Shown here in pieces: positions 25,892 to 38,811 of a stretch of 64,000 nucleotides of DNA. Position 1 is the first letter of the stretch; each line of letters opens with the position of its first letter. A model generated the notes under the pieces. That model was not told where the DNA came from. It made no database searches and saw only the letters and a list, made by a program, of their open reading frames with translations. This DNA is from Ophioderma brevispina (taxonomy: Eukaryota > Echinodermata > Ophiuroidea > Amphilepidida > Ophiodermatidae), in NCBI GenBank assembly GCA_023653785.1, contig JAMKCH010049397.1, positions 1 through 64,000 on the forward strand, written 5' to 3'. The position numbers and the translations under genes are program-made.

Positions 25892-27974
25892 GTAAATAAA
25901 TATTTAATTCCGTTTATCTACGAGAAATTATTTCATTTTTTAATCATTCAAATACATTCCCTATTATATTAATACCTGTTATAATTCCGGACCCACCCCA
26001 GCGATAAAGCCAATGGAAAAAAAATTGACACAGTGAAAGGGCCACGTCCAACACAATATTTCAATACAACTCCCAATCATTTTTTAATTAATAGAAGGAA
26101 ACTGGGTGAAATATGTATTTGTAAATTGCCACATGTGTGTATATGTATGTAAAAACGAATTGAAACGAAGAGTTGTAGGTTAAACGTCACTCTGTAAAAA
26201 TAAACTGTTTGGAATGCAGGGTTTGAATATGGCTTGTGATTGTAATTGTGTTTCTTTGTCAAAACCAATTAAAAAGAATCGTTTGGTGTTGCTACCAAAC
26301 CTAGAAATAACGTACACTTTTTATTTCAAGTATCTTTGTGTAATTTTTCATATCTTCCAATTACTATGGGTTACTTTGGGGGACCACGCTTGTTATTGTT
26401 GTGTCCAATCAGGCACACACCCAGGGGTTTTGCCGGGGGGGGACAACCAGACGTCGTTCCAAAAACCTAGGTTTGTTGTAAACTGGGGTTTGCGTACAAA
26501 ACACCTTTGAAGGTTTGTATTTAGGCAAAAATAAATAGTTTTGTAATTATGTACACAATTATACGAAATATCGGTTCATTTGAAATTTAAAAAGGTAAAC
26601 GTTGTAGAGCAATTAAAGTGATTTATTGGTATGAATCTATTGGCACATATATAATGAAATATCCCTAAATAAAACGTACCAAGATGTTTTTCATGGACAT
26701 TGGAGTATTCCTGCGAAGAAATCCAGATTTTATTCCGACAAAATGTACACAACTGTACAGGAATCATGGAAGCTGCCATGTTTATTCCCTGTGGTATATT
26801 AACAACGCCGCATTCCTACCGAAACAGAAGCCAGCGAAAATATATCAGTGACGTCAGAAGTTGCATAAGCCTTCGTCCTTGTGAAACTCGTTTGAGCACA
26901 CAACGGATAGGAGCGAAGTTCGGTTATAAATTTTTATTGCAAAAAAAACTACACATTTCAAAACTCAGTGATTTGAGGAAAAAATGGAAAATTTAATGGA
27001 TTTTGTATTTTTGATAATAAAAATTTTTGTTAACAAGTTTTAGTTGGGCCTAAGGCACTAACAATCAAAGAAAACGTGGACTTTTAAAAGGAGCGCGCTA
27101 AACTATTTATAGTTTTATCGCAATCGCACTGTAAACCACTGATCTTTACAATGAATTGGCTGCACAACAGTAATTGTATATTAGATGAATGGAGCAACGG
27201 GCGGACATCTGGGTCTACCGAACACAATAGTATTCCATTACAGAAGTGTATCCCGGGTGCACGTATTAGAGACATGCCAATCACATACGCGCAAAAACAA
27301 TGAGCTCAATGAATTGGCTTGACTCTGTCGTCTGTTATGTTTTCTCGCTTATCCACTTCTCAATGGGAAAAAATTTGGATAAATGACGCTCGAACCACCT
27401 GCGTGGTCCTCTTTTGGATGACCGATATGGCCGTCAGTGCCTCAATTACGAAACCCAAGTTTCCAATCCATTATATAAAGATCAGTGTTCGAAATCAGTG
27501 GCGTAAATTTATTTTTACATAAACAAACCGGTTTCAAATTGCTTGTATTGATAGTATTAATCATTTTAATACTTAATTAATTATTTAAAAAACTAATTTT
27601 CTCAAGAATCCCAGGCTCATTTTATAAAAATTAGGCAAGATGTATGCCCGTTTTTTATTAATTTATATATTTTAAAGGGAAAAAGTTAAACTCAGCTGTG
27701 TTTTTAATTTCAGTGTTGAAAAGTAAAACGCAATAGTCTTTCATACAGGCCAAGACTTGACTAACCCCCGATCTCATCTTTCAATTGGCTTGTGAAAGAC
27801 TAAAGATGGTTGTGGCAAAAGATAGAGTAACGTAAATACTAACATGGAGGCTTCCTTAAATCGTATATGATCGAAAGATAAGCATGGAAAATGGTTTGTT
27901 TTTTAGCAAGGCATAGTCCAATGACATGAAAACCATCTGGACGTCATATATGTGCCAATGATTCATACCAATAA

Positions 27975-28020
27975 CACCTTTAACACTCGTCTAAAGAGCC
28001 ATTTTTGTAAAAAAACATCC
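27975..28020. repeat. Degenerate TTAA-family-1 end (in A1)
   Basis: CTTTAACACTCGTCTAAAGAG followed by CCATTTTTGTAA matches the left end of the piggyBac-type family seen at 54056. It is a solitary, decayed end and matches 35603-35647 in the second block. Confidence 0.6.
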
Positions 28021-29039
28021 CAAAAGATCAACATCTGTGCATTCAATGGGGGCTTGACCGTAATGTTTCCCTAGACTTCGGTAAGTAAAGAATTTAAGAC
28101 ACTGCAAAATACCTTTTTTGATTTCATATGAGTCCAGCTTATTTGCACCGTTGTTATCCAAATGGAGTAGTAAGTATAGTCAGTAAGGAAATTTTAAAAT
28201 TTGACCATTTTTTTTATTTTTTTTACATTTATGATTTAATTTTGCTGTTTTAGCCTTATAAACTCCAACTTCGGCCACAGATAGTACAAACCATACCTTT
28301 TTGGAATACTATGATTAACCTATTAATTGGTATACTTTTAACATGATTTGGTCAATTTCAAAATTTGACCCTGTTAGGGACCTTGAACTCCCGAATAACC
28401 TTTCACCACCCCTTATGATAACTCACTTTTTGGGTAAAGTTGACACTCATACCTACCAAACTCAGTTGAATTGAAATCAGCTTCTTTAAATTTTTTCACA
28501 GAAAACTTATTTTAGAGTTACTATACTTACTGTACCAACATTTAACACAACAATACATTTCTTTGTTTTTACCTACCTTAATATTACCTTATTTTAAAAT
28601 ATTACGTATTTTAACCAAAATCATTTTTTTATATAGCACATATTGACAGAGAGGGCGCTAGATGGTTAATCTAAACACCTCTCAGCTCAATCATTTCTAT
28701 AGAAAACAACAAATCAATGATTAGTGGAATTATGAGAGTTCATGTCTGCTTTTCAAAGGAAAATATGCCAAGGAGAATTGTAGGTACACAATAGGTGGCA
28801 GTGATTGATGTCATAACCATCATTATTATAGTTTATCGCAGTTTCACACAATGTGAAACGTCAGACAGAATTATTGCCAAAAGGAAGTGATTGTAGTATG
28901 AGCATTATAAATCAGTTTTAGTTTGGATTTTTTTCCTAAATTGTTGGTGAGAAATCTGAAAAGGAGCGTTTCTTAGCAAACATTGCGAATGTAAGTACCT
29001 AATGAATATTGCCTTGCCAACTTGTGTGTGTGACTCTCC

Positions 29040-30065
29040 AAGGCTTTTGACAGTGTCAACAGGGAGTTGGTAGGTAATGAGGCAATATTCTTAAACTATG
29101 TGTTCCAGACGAGACTGTCCAAAGCAATCTTGCCATTATGTGTGTAACCCATCCTTCTCTTGGGCAGACCAGGGATGACCTACAAAGGAGTTCGTAACAA
29201 CTATTGGAAACTCAATGAGATTACTCCTGCGCCTTATCTCTTGGAGTCGATCGGATTACATGACGGGACACAATTGACATCATAAATGACAAGGGTCTCA
29301 CCATCAAACCGAAGTGTTCTCTATAGCTATGCAGATGATCTAGCTCTAACGTCTCCATCTCCATGATTTAGTTGACATGGTTGATGGCCATTTCAACATC
29401 AGTCAAACATCAAGTCAACAGTCGATCATGTATGGTGCACAAGATATGAACATAACTGAGAATGATGAAGGGCAAAGTAGTCCTACATTCTAAATGCCAA
29501 AAAGACAGTATGACCATCAACGAGGAAGATAAAGAGGTCAGGGGACTTTAAGTACATGGGGTCCTCTGTGACGACAGCAAGAAAACAATAAAGGCTTGCA
29601 ATAATCTACACCACTTATGGCAATTTCGTATCTCCAATTCAACCAAGCTTGAAGTTCTTTAGAGGCTGTTTGTAGAGAGTATTTCTGTGATATGGATTGA
29701 AACCTGGACCATGAAGAAAGGGTTACAGGAAGACTGCACCAGGCGTCTGCTGACGAGTACAAAACATATTCTGGCGTGAGCAGATATCCAAACAGCATGA
29801 GATTATGAGGATATAATCAATCTCATCTTTGTGCCCCAACGCCCAAGCTGAATTGCCTGTCACTGCAGTCTTTGTGATTGATCAAGTAGTTTCAGACATC
29901 ACATGTTGGAGGTTACAGTGCCCCAGCAGAGGTCGCCCGCCGACCCCCCTTTAACTACATTCATGTGATTGCTCGAGACATCTCCAGCAATTACATATGA
30001 CATCCCCAACTTAAGGATGGATAGGACATTTGGCGCTGTTTGAGCATGAGTGAACAGCACTCGGA
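29040..30065 (+). mobile_element. RTE-like LINE, degenerate, copy in A1
   Basis: The same element as at 36310-37295 but with more frameshifts. Readable pieces: SKAFDSVNRE at about 29040-29070, SYADDLAL at about 29326-29345 (catalytic YADD), ETWTMKKGLQ near 29700-29730 and RNIFW-like residues near 29760, then the C-terminal VVSDITCWR-type block at about 29885-29920. The 3' UTR word TTTATATAGCGCC follows at 30093. Contains an extra ~60 bp near 29360-29420 compared with A2. Confidence 0.75.
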
Positions 30066-30228
30066 TGCGCCAACTAGTAGATAAATAGCAGAGGTTTATA
30101 TAGCGCCTTATGCATTGGCCTCTAAGCGCTTGCACAATGGTCGATGATCAATGTGGCCCAAACCATACATAAAACCATTGTAGCATCATTCAAGGGATTG
30201 CAGAGAAAGATCGGGATCAGCGCTGTCC

Positions 30229-31213
30229 CCTAGTAGTCGCTGGACATGGCCTTTATGCTGTGTGTTTGGAGTCCCATATGTGGGCTAAGGGAAAACCAGG
30301 TGTAAATTCATCATAAATTATTACGAACTAAATGTTGTGCCCGCAATTAAAAACACGGCACATTTTCTAAAAATATATAAAATGTCCACTCAATTTCATT
30401 TCCCCAATATCAGTGCTAGTGATACACAGTAGAACTTCAGCAAACAATGGAGTTAAAGATATTCAATCACCGGCCCGGTATGCGGTTTGTAGAAAAACAC
30501 TTCAAAGTCCCTTTCATCTGGGGGCAGGACCATGTTTCTTGTCGTGAGCTGAAGAGATTTCGCTGTTACGCTCTCCAATATAGACTGAGTACTTTCGGAC
30601 AAAATACTTACTACAATCTTTCACCAAATTAAATAAATATGAGCTTCTATAGTTGCGTGTTTTCAATTAACTTTGGCAATGTTTTTCATCATTTATTCGA
30701 AAAGGAAGATAACTTGAACAAACATCATAAGAGGAAGGTTGTGGGCAAAGCTTTTGACCTAACAACTTTGTGCAAAACAAACTCCGAACTTACTGTTTAA
30801 CTTCATTCGATCAGTTACCGCGTTTCAAGAAGAAAATTAGTGTCAACGACATACTATTAGAATATTACATGGTTAGTATTGTGAGAGAGGACGGGTATTT
30901 GTCAATCAACAGAATCGTTGAAGTGGTAATGGTAACACATGCTATAACAAGGCCTAACATAACCGGCCATTGTAATATCTTTGCTCATGGTTTGCTGATT
31001 CTTCCATATCCATGGCTCTGATATGGAAAAAAGAAATTGATTTTTTTTGGTGATGGTGAATTTTATATATTTTAAGAAAAACATGTGCAGCAGTTTTATG
31101 TGCGGGAACAGAAGTTATGTGATCGTAATTAATGTATTAGAATTTACACTTATTGGTTTCCCTTAGCCCACAGATGGGGACTACAGGAATTTGTTATACA
31201 GTGGTTATTTCGT
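30229..31213. mobile_element. Private TIR transposon in A1
   Basis: Absent at the matching place in A2 (around 37444). The inverted ends AGTCCCATATGTGGGCTAAG (30270) and the complement of AGTCCCCATCTGTGGGCTAA (ending 31182) pair, and pairing continues through GTGTAAATTC and ATTACGA. Weak pairing extends further outward. Interior of about 0.9 kb has no transposase motif, so it is non-autonomous. Confidence 0.75.
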
Positions 31214-31339
31214 CCAACGTCCAAAGGTCTGATCAGCAAACCATACTCGAGATAACCATCGCAGCCGGGACCAGCTTCCCAAATATCGCTATGGGTTTTT
31301 TTTTTTGTTTGCTAAATCGAGACAACCCAAGCGGTTAAT

Positions 31340-31470
31340 TTCTTTCCCAGGGGAAATTACAAGAGAGCTGAATCTCACAGGGCTCGAACGCACCGCCTAT
31401 CCGCATGGATGAGCATACACTGGCAGTCGAGCGCTTACACTGGATTGAGCTATCTTGTCCGCTTACATAA
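31340..31470 (-). mobile_element. tRNA-derived SINE (in A1)
   Basis: Read on the minus strand: a box-A-like AGATAGCTCAATCCAGTG and a box-B-like GCGTTCGAGCCC, spaced as in a tRNA promoter; followed by CTTGTAATTTCCCC. The matching copy in A2 is 37540-37650. It lacks a clean cloverleaf, so it is not a functional tRNA. Confidence 0.6.
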
Positions 31471-32261
31471 CATAAAGAATACGGAGTTAGAATTATTGAA
31501 GGCTTTGTATTGTCATTACTGAAAAACAATTAAACCAGTGGGAAAAATATACAGGTATTTTTTCATACTACAAGAAGTTCATCTTTTATTTTTTTTCTCG
31601 AATTCTTGATTTTTCGTCGCCTTTTTAATATTTATTTCATTGAATCGTATCTTATATATGCCCATACCTTGGTACAAGTTGCACCAAAACGTTTCTGACA
31701 TTGTTAATGGATTCAATATATTTTATTGGGAGTTTGGTAGTTTGTTCGAGATCCTGCTTGGGTGATCCAATTAAGAGTTGAACGTTAGCCGGCCCCATCA
31801 TAAGACCTATTTTTTCTTTTTGCTTTCAAAACAATGATGGAATCTCCGCAGCCCCATGTAAATAGACATTGAATGACTGGAGTGGCATATGCAACGTAGT
31901 AATACACGTGTAAAAAAAAACTCCCCAAACGTGGTCCGTACGCAAAGATATACGGCTATTTGCTGGATTTGGTCTGATGACATATTGTGAAATAAACGTC
32001 ATTTTTGAGACAGAAGATTTGCTGAGATGGCATTAAAAAAGGAAATAGTTTATCTCGCACATAATCATCTACCCTAAGTGACAAATCCGCTCAACATGGT
32101 TGCTAAAGGCGCCGTGCGGAAGACATCAGAAGCACATACCAAATATCACTGTAGCAAAACATTATGGGAAAAAGTCAAATTCAGAAGTAGAGGAAACAGG
32201 AAAAAAAAAAAAAAAAAAAAACACTCCGTGACTCATTCAGGGGAGTCTGTACCCTTTTGCA

Positions 32262-32350
32262 CCCTTACAGCCACCAAGAATAAGCCCTTACTGGGAAGTC
32301 GAAGAAGTCGAACTCAAGACCTCGGTAATATAAGGACGAGCGAGGACCCA
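32262..32350 (-). mobile_element. tRNA-like SINE segment (in A1)
   Basis: On the minus strand GAGGTCTTGAGTTCGACTTC resembles a B box; a partial duplication (GAAGTCGAAGAAGTCGAA) spoils it relative to the A2 copy at 38447-38525. Confidence 0.5.
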
Positions 32351-32624
32351 ATGAATGAGGACCATTATAAACCCAAATGGTATTTGGAGGAAGTCTGTTT
32401 TTCAGAAGCAGAAGAAGGAAACCAGAGCAATACTTCTTTTAGCTGACCACCAACGGCTGCTCCAAGACATGGAGTCAATCAGAAGGGATGATGTCCGAAA
32501 AAGAAATTGACGTTCTTGGGGAAAACCTGAGAAAGGCGAGCATGGATGGAAATCCGACTTCCCCTATAGCGACGCCCTGCGGGGAGTGTAAAGCCAGGGT
32601 TAACCGCTTCGCAACGTTCCCGGG

Positions 32625-32822
32625 GTAAAGAAACTGAGTGTCCCCCGCGAGACGTGCCTAGCTACATAGCAACATGTAGGAAATAATCGTGACCTTGTAG
32701 ACGCGGCCATTTGGGTACAGTGGCTGAAACAAAATGATGAGTGTACAATGCTCAATGAAGAACACATAGACAGATGGGTGGTTAGGCCCATCAGTCATTA
32801 CGGACACTTCTTATATGACACA
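32625..32822. repeat. Dispersed repeat, copy 2 of 3
   Basis: Homologous to 14180-14390 and 38812-39005 (GTAAAGAAACTGAGTGTCCC, GACCTTGTAGACG, GGCCATTTGGGTAC). Confidence 0.75.
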
Positions 32823-33456
32823 GCACATTGTTCTCACAAAAAAATTTTGTTGGCCTCTTATTAACGGTTGTACTGAAGCCTTTCGAGCCATGTGGTAAAT
32901 GCGGGCCGAATTATGTGGTCTTTAAACCAACTTTGTATTAAATAGATTTTGCAGATACCTTGTCAAAACGGGAAACTTTAACTCACTTAGTCTGTTTCAG
33001 GAATAGGATAAAGAGTTACAGTTAAACGAAGGAAGAAGAAAGAAAGAAAGAAAGAATTCGCCTTTTAGACTTGAGGGTCACATTACTATTCATCCAATGT
33101 TCTATTTTGGAAATATGAAGTAAACTGTGACATATGTCATTTTTAAATTGCCTACATGTGTGTTTATGTATATATGTAAAAACGAAATGAAAACGAAGAG
33201 TTGAAAGTTTAAAACGTCACTCTGTAGAAACAACTCTTTTTTGAATGCAGAGGTTTGACATATGGCTTGTGTAATTGTGTTTCTTCTTTTTTTTTTTTTT
33301 TTTCAAAACCGTAATTAAAAAGAATCGTTTGGAGTTGCTACCGAACCTAGAATAAAGTACACTTTTTTTCAAGTATCTTTTTTGTAATTTTTCATATCTT
33401 CTCAAATTACGATGGCTTTACTTTTGGGGGACACGCTTATTACTTGTTTTGTCCAA

Positions 33457-33617
33457 TAATGAACACTGGTACCCATTTATACACCTGGGTGGAGTGGAGT
33501 AATTGAGGTAAAGCGCCTTACTCAATGGCACAACACGTTGGCCGCAGTGGGACTCGTACCCACGACCTTTAGAGTGCAGGACGAGCGCTCAATCCACCAG
33601 ACCACACGTGCCCCCCA
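33457..33617 (-). mobile_element. tRNA-derived SINE, private to A2
   Basis: On the minus strand: GGTCTGGTGGATTGAGCGCT (box A region) and GTGGGTACGAGTCCCACTGC (box B, consensus GGTTCGANTCC), followed by a body with TGTGCCATTGAGTAAGGCGC and AATTGAGG... The A1 counterpart (26405-26465) lacks this sequence. Confidence 0.75.
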
Positions 33618-33731
33618 AACCTAAGGTTTGTTGTAAACTGAGGGTTTTGCGTACAAACCCGAAGCCTTTGAAACAATACCCTGTCTTTTGTTTTGTTTTT
33701 AAATAACAGGACAAGATTTTGATTCACATTT

Positions 33732-34087
33732 CGTCGCTGGGCGGGAAAAACCTCATATGTAACTTCAGAGGTCAAATGCAAAACCTCATATGTAAAAAGT
33801 GGGCCCCATTGCTAAACCTCATATGTGCATTTTGGTCACATCGGGTTCTAGCTTGAATTTCATGGCAAATATGATGCACTTTATTTCAGAATCTGGAGTA
33901 AATAATTACCTAAATATATTTAGAAAGGAAAACCTTTCTAGCGCATGGAATTACCGCAAATTATTCAGTTTTGGTGTCTCTCGAAAATGTTACATATGAG
34001 GTTTTGTCATGTAACCGTTTTTACTACATGTGAGGTTTTGCTTTTAAAGGTCAAATGCACATATGAGGTTTTTCCCGCCCAGCGACG
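33732..34087. mobile_element. 356 bp MITE with 29 bp perfect TIR
   Basis: The ends CGTCGCTGGGCGGGAAAAAC plus CTCATATGT are exact inverted repeats at 33732-33760 and 34059-34087. The word CCTCATATGT recurs in the subterminal regions in both orientations. ATTT occurs on both sides (33728-33731 and 34088-34091), a likely 4 bp target duplication. Absent from A1. Confidence 0.85.
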
Positions 34088-35602
34088 ATTTACAAAACCG
34101 TGGGTTTGTGATGTCACAAAGTCCAAGGTTTGTAATATTAGGCAAAAGTAATAGTTTTGTAATTATTGTACACAATTATACGAAACTATCGTTTAATTTA
34201 ATATTTAAAAAGGTAGAAGTTGTAGAGCAATTAAAGCGATTTATTGGTATGAATCTATCGGCACATATATAATGAAATGTCCCTAAATAAAACGTAGGCC
34301 TACCATATGTTTTTCATGGCCATTGGAGTATTCCTTGCGAAAAAAAATCCAGATTTATTCCGACAAATGTACACAACTGTACAGCAATCATGGAAGCTAC
34401 CATGTTTATTCCCTGTGGTATAGTTACAACGCCGCATGCAATACCGAAACATAAGCCAGCGAAAATATATCACGTGACTTCAGCAAGTTTGCCATAAGCC
34501 TCATCCTTGTGAACTTCGTTGAGGACAGAAAGGATAGGAGCGAAGTTCGTTTAGAAATTTTTATTGCAAAAAACTACACTTTTTAAAACCTCAGTGATTT
34601 GAGAAGAATGTAAAGAGGGATGTTTTAGATATCATTTTGTGATTAACAAAGGTTTTAGTTGGACTAAACACTAACAATCCGTGAAAATTGGACATTTTAA
34701 AAGGGGTCGCGTAATATTTATAGTTTTATCGCAGTCGCACTGTAAACACTGATCTCCATACAATGGATTGGCTACACAACAGTAATTGTATATTAGATGA
34801 ATGGAGCAACGGGCGGACACCTTGGTCTACCGAACACAATAGCATTCTAGAGACAGCTGTTTAACAGAAGTTGTATCCCGGGTGCACGTTTTAGAGACAT
34901 GCCATCCCATACGCGCAAATGCAATGAGTTCAATGAATTGGCTTGATTCTGTAGTTTGTTATGTCGCTTATCCACATTTCAATGGGAACAAATTTCGTAT
35001 AAATGACCGGCTCTTAACCACCTGCTCGGGCTCTTTTTGGATGACCAATATGGCCGTCAGTGCCTCAATTATGAAGCCCAGGTTTCCAATCAATTGTATA
35101 GAGATAAGTGTTCGAATTCACTAATGCGCGGTTCAGCAATCTACGTACTTTTCAAAGTACCGAATAGCGCTTCTTTGTATGATGAAGAGTTTCCTAATTT
35201 TATTTTAAAAACTATATTTCTCAAGAATCCCAGGCTCATTTGATAAAAATTAGGCACAAATGTATGCCATTTTTGATAAATTTATATATTTTAAAGTAAA
35301 AAGTTAAATTAAAGCTGTGTTTTAATTTCAATGTTAAATGCTATAGTCTTCCATACAGGCCAGAACTTGATTAACCACCGATCATCTTCAATTGGTGTGA
35401 AAGACTAAACATGGCTTGTGGCAAAAAGATAGCGTAAATAATAAACATGGCGGCTTCGTTAAATCGTCTACTGCTTCGGAAGTTAAGCATGAAAATGGTG
35501 TTTTCTTCGCAAGGAATACTCCAATGACCATGAAAACCATCGGGTACGTCATATTTAGGGATATTCATTATATATGTGCCGATAGATTCATACCAATAAA
35601 TC

Positions 35603-35650
35603 CCTTTAACCCTCGTCTACCTGAGCCATTTTTTGTAACAAAATTCCCAA
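35603..35650. repeat. Solitary TTAA-family-1 end (in A2)
   Basis: CTTTAACCCTCGTCTACCTG followed by AGCCATTTTTTGTAACAAAA is almost identical to the left end of the element at 54061, but the sequence leaves homology after about 45 bp and no right end is seen nearby. Confidence 0.7.
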
Positions 35651-36309
35651 AGATCAACATCTATTGAATTCAATGGGGCTTGACCTTGTTTCCCCCTACT
35701 TCTGTAAGTAAGCATTTAAGACACTCAAAATTATTCCTTATTTTTATCCTATGAGCTCCAGCTATAATTTAAACCGTTTTTTTAATTTGACCCCTGTACA
35801 ACTGAAAATGACAATTTTTATTGATTTTTGCTGTTGTTAGCCTATAACTCCAAAACTTTCGGCCGCAGATAGTACAAACTATACCTTTTTGGGATCCTTA
35901 TCTAACACCCCTCAGATCAATAATTTCTATAGAAACATAAATACAATGATTATGTATTTATGAGAGTTCATGTCCTGCTTTTCAAAAAAATATGCCAAGG
36001 AGCATTGTAAGGTACACAAATAGGGTGGCAGTGATTGATGTCATCACCATCCTATATTATAATTTTATCGCAGTTGTCACACAATGTAAACGTCAGAATT
36101 ATTTTCAAAGAAGGGAACTGATTGTAGTATGAGCATAAATCAGTATGTTTGGATTTTTTTTCCTAAATTGTTGTGTGAGAATATCTGAAAAGGAGCGCTT
36201 TCTTAGCAAACATCTGCGAAATGTAAGTACCTAATTAATATTGGCTTACAAATACGCTTTTTTGAAGCTTTTCTCTTGAAAAGAAAAAAAGAGAAAAACT
36301 TCAATTGTG

Positions 36310-37295
36310 TTTGTAGACTTCTCCAAGGCTTTTGACAGTGTCAACAGGGATGTAATGATGCATATTCTTAACTATGGTGTCCCAGACGAGACTGTCAAAG
36401 CAATTGCCATGATGTGTGATAACCCATCTTGCTTTTGTCAGATCATGGCTGACGCTACAAAGGAGCTCATACAACTACTACTCTGAAACCTCCAAGGAGA
36501 TACTCCTGCTTCTTATCTCTTTGTAGTCGATCGATACATACTGAGACACAGTCTTGACATCATAAATGACAAGATTTCACCATCAAACCTAAGTGTTCTA
36601 TACGTTCTATGCAGATGATCTAGCTCTAACAGTCGATCTGATATGTGGTGCACAAGATCTAATATAATATCACTTGAGAATGCTGCAGGCAAAGTCGTCC
36701 TACTTCTAAATGCCAAGAAGACGGAATATATGACCATCAACGAGAAAGATAAAGAGGTCAGGGACTTTAATTACCATGGGGTCCTATATGTTGCCGACAG
36801 CTGCAAGAGAGCAAATAAATGCCTGCAATAAACTACACCACTTATGGCAATCTGGTATATCCAATTCAACCAAGCTGAAGTTCTTTAGAGGCTGTGTAGA
36901 GAGAATTCTGTTATATGGATCTGAAACCTGGACCATGAAGAAAGGGCTACAGCATAGACTGCACCAGGCTTCTTATGCGAGTACAAAACATATTCTGGCG
37001 TGAGCACATAGCCAAAGCATAGATATATAGAGATATCCATCCAATCTCATCTTCTGTTGCCCAACGCCAAGCTCGAATTGCCTGTCACTGTCATGTCATT
37101 GTGTGATTGATCAAGTAGTTTCAGACATCACATGTTGGAGGTTACCGTGCCCCAGCAGAGGTCGCCGCCCCTTTAACTACATTGACGTGATTGCTCGAGA
37201 CATCCAGCAACTTACATCTGACATACCCAACTTAATGATGGATAGGGACATTTGGCGCTACATGGTGAACAGCATCTCGGATGCGCCAACTAGAT
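36310..37295 (+). mobile_element. RTE-like LINE, reverse transcriptase to C-terminus, copy in A2
   Basis: 5'-truncated. Motifs in order: VFVDFSKAFDSVNRD (about 36305-36350), ILNYGVPDETVKAIAMMCDN, GDTPAS-like residues (about 36497), FYADDLAL (about 36606-36630), LYGSETWTMKKGLQHR (about 36910-36960), RVQNIFWREH, SSVAQRQARIA, DQVVSDITCWRLPCPSRGRR (37105-37165), YIDVIARDI, MMDRDIWRYMVNSISDAPTR (37240-37297). The frame closes with TAG and runs into TAGATAAATAGCAG and the 3' word TTTATATAGCGCC. These are the RTE-type RT blocks and C-terminus. Several single-base frameshifts break the frame. Confidence 0.85.
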
Positions 37296-37539
37296 AGATA
37301 AATAGCAGAGGTTTATATAGCGCCTTATGCTATTGGCCTCTAAGCGCTTTCACAAATGGTCGCTGATCACTGTGGCCCAACCATACCATAAACCATTTAG
37401 CATCATTTCAAGGGATGCAGCAGATCGGGATCAGCGCTTTCCCCTATCAGCAAACATACATCGAGATAACCATCGCAGCCGGGACCAGCTTCCCAAATAT
37501 CGCATGGGTAATCGAGACAACCAAGAGGTTAATTTCTTG

Positions 37540-37655
37540 TCCAGGGGCAAATTACAAGAGAAGCTGAATCTACGGGCTCGAACGCACGCCTATCGCATGG
37601 ATGAGCATACATGGAGTCGAGCGGACTTTACCTGATGAGTATCTTGTCCGCTTAA
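37540..37655 (-). mobile_element. tRNA-derived SINE (in A2)
   Basis: Counterpart of 31340-31470; B-box-like TGCGTTCGAGCCCG on the minus strand. It lies downstream of the RTE tail. Confidence 0.6.
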
Positions 37656-38446
37656 CATAACATAAAGAATACGGTAGAATTTATTGAAGGCTGTATTGTA
37701 TTACCTGAAAAACATTAAACCAGTGGGAAAAATATATAAGGTTATTTTTTCATTATCTCCAAGAAGTTCATCTTTTATTTTTTTTCTCGAATTCTGATTT
37801 TGTTCTGTCGCCTTTTTAATATTTATTTCATTGAATCGTATCTTATATATGCCCATACCTTGGTACAAGTTGCACCAAAACTGTCTGACATGTTAATTGG
37901 ATTTCATTATATTTTATTGGAGTTTGGTAGTTCTGTTCGAGATCCTGCTTTTGTGATCCAATTACGAGCGCACGTTAGCGTGCCCCATCATAAGACCTAT
38001 TTATTCTTTTTTGCTTTCAATAACAATGATGGAATCTCCGCAGACCCATTTTAACTAGAAATTGAAATGACTGGAGTGGCATATGCAACGTAGTAATACA
38101 CGTGTAAAAAAAAACTCACCCACACAGTGGTCCGTAAGCAAAAGATATAAGGCTCTTTGCTGTATTTTGTCTGATACATATTGTAAAATAACTTATTTTT
38201 GAGACAGAAGATTTTGCTGAGAGGCATAAAAAAGGATAATAGATTTATCTCGCACATAATCAATCTACCCTAAGTGACAAATCCGCTCAACATGGTCGCT
38301 AAATGCGCCGTGCGGTAATACATCAGAAGAATAACCAAATATCAGCAACACATTTTATGGGAAAAAGTCAAATTTCAGAAGTAGATGAAACAGGAAAAAA
38401 AAAAAAACCTCCGTGATCGATTAGGGATCTGTACCCTTTGCACCTA

Positions 38447-38525
38447 CAGCCACCAAGAAGTAGCCCCTACTGGGAGTCGAACTCAAGACCTCGGTAATAT
38501 AAGACGAGCGAGGACCCACTGAAAT
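38447..38525 (-). mobile_element. tRNA-like SINE segment (in A2)
   Basis: On the minus strand CCGAGGTCTTGAGTTCGACT followed by CCCAGTAGGGGC: a good B box (GAGTTCGACTCCC). Box A is not clear. Confidence 0.55.
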
Positions 38526-38811
38526 TAGTACATTATCAACCCAAATGGTTGATTTGTCGAGGACGTCTGTTTTCAGAAGCAGAAGGAAACCAGAGCAATT
38601 CTTCTTTTAGCTGACCACCAACGTCTGCTCCAAGACATGGACTCAATTCAGAATGGGATGATGTCCGAAAACAGAAATTGACGTTTCTTGGGAACCCTGA
38701 GAAACGAAGCATGATGAAATAACGAATTCCCCTATGCTAACGAAATAACAAACGAAAACGCCCTGCCGGGGAGTGAAGCCAGGGTAAACCGCTCGCCAAC
38801 GGTCCCGCTTT

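Larger units (their letters stand above)
26093..33116 (+). repeat. 7 kb block, copy A1 of a head-to-tail duplication
   Basis: This block aligns collinearly with 33117-39290. Shared landmarks are the start (GTAAATTGCC..ACATGTGTGT, 26119 vs 33146), the RTE open frame (29050 vs 36325), the TATAGCGCCTTATGC tail (30095 vs 37316), the SINE (31340 vs 37540), and the end (TTCATCCAATGTTCTATTTTG). Differences are mostly 1-3 base indels. A1 has a private ~985 bp TIR element (30229-31213) and extra sequence around 28300-28670. Confidence 0.9.

Noticed and set aside
33541..33615. Functional tRNA gene on the minus strand
   Set aside because: It is the head of a SINE with a non-tRNA body, and lacks a closed cloverleaf.
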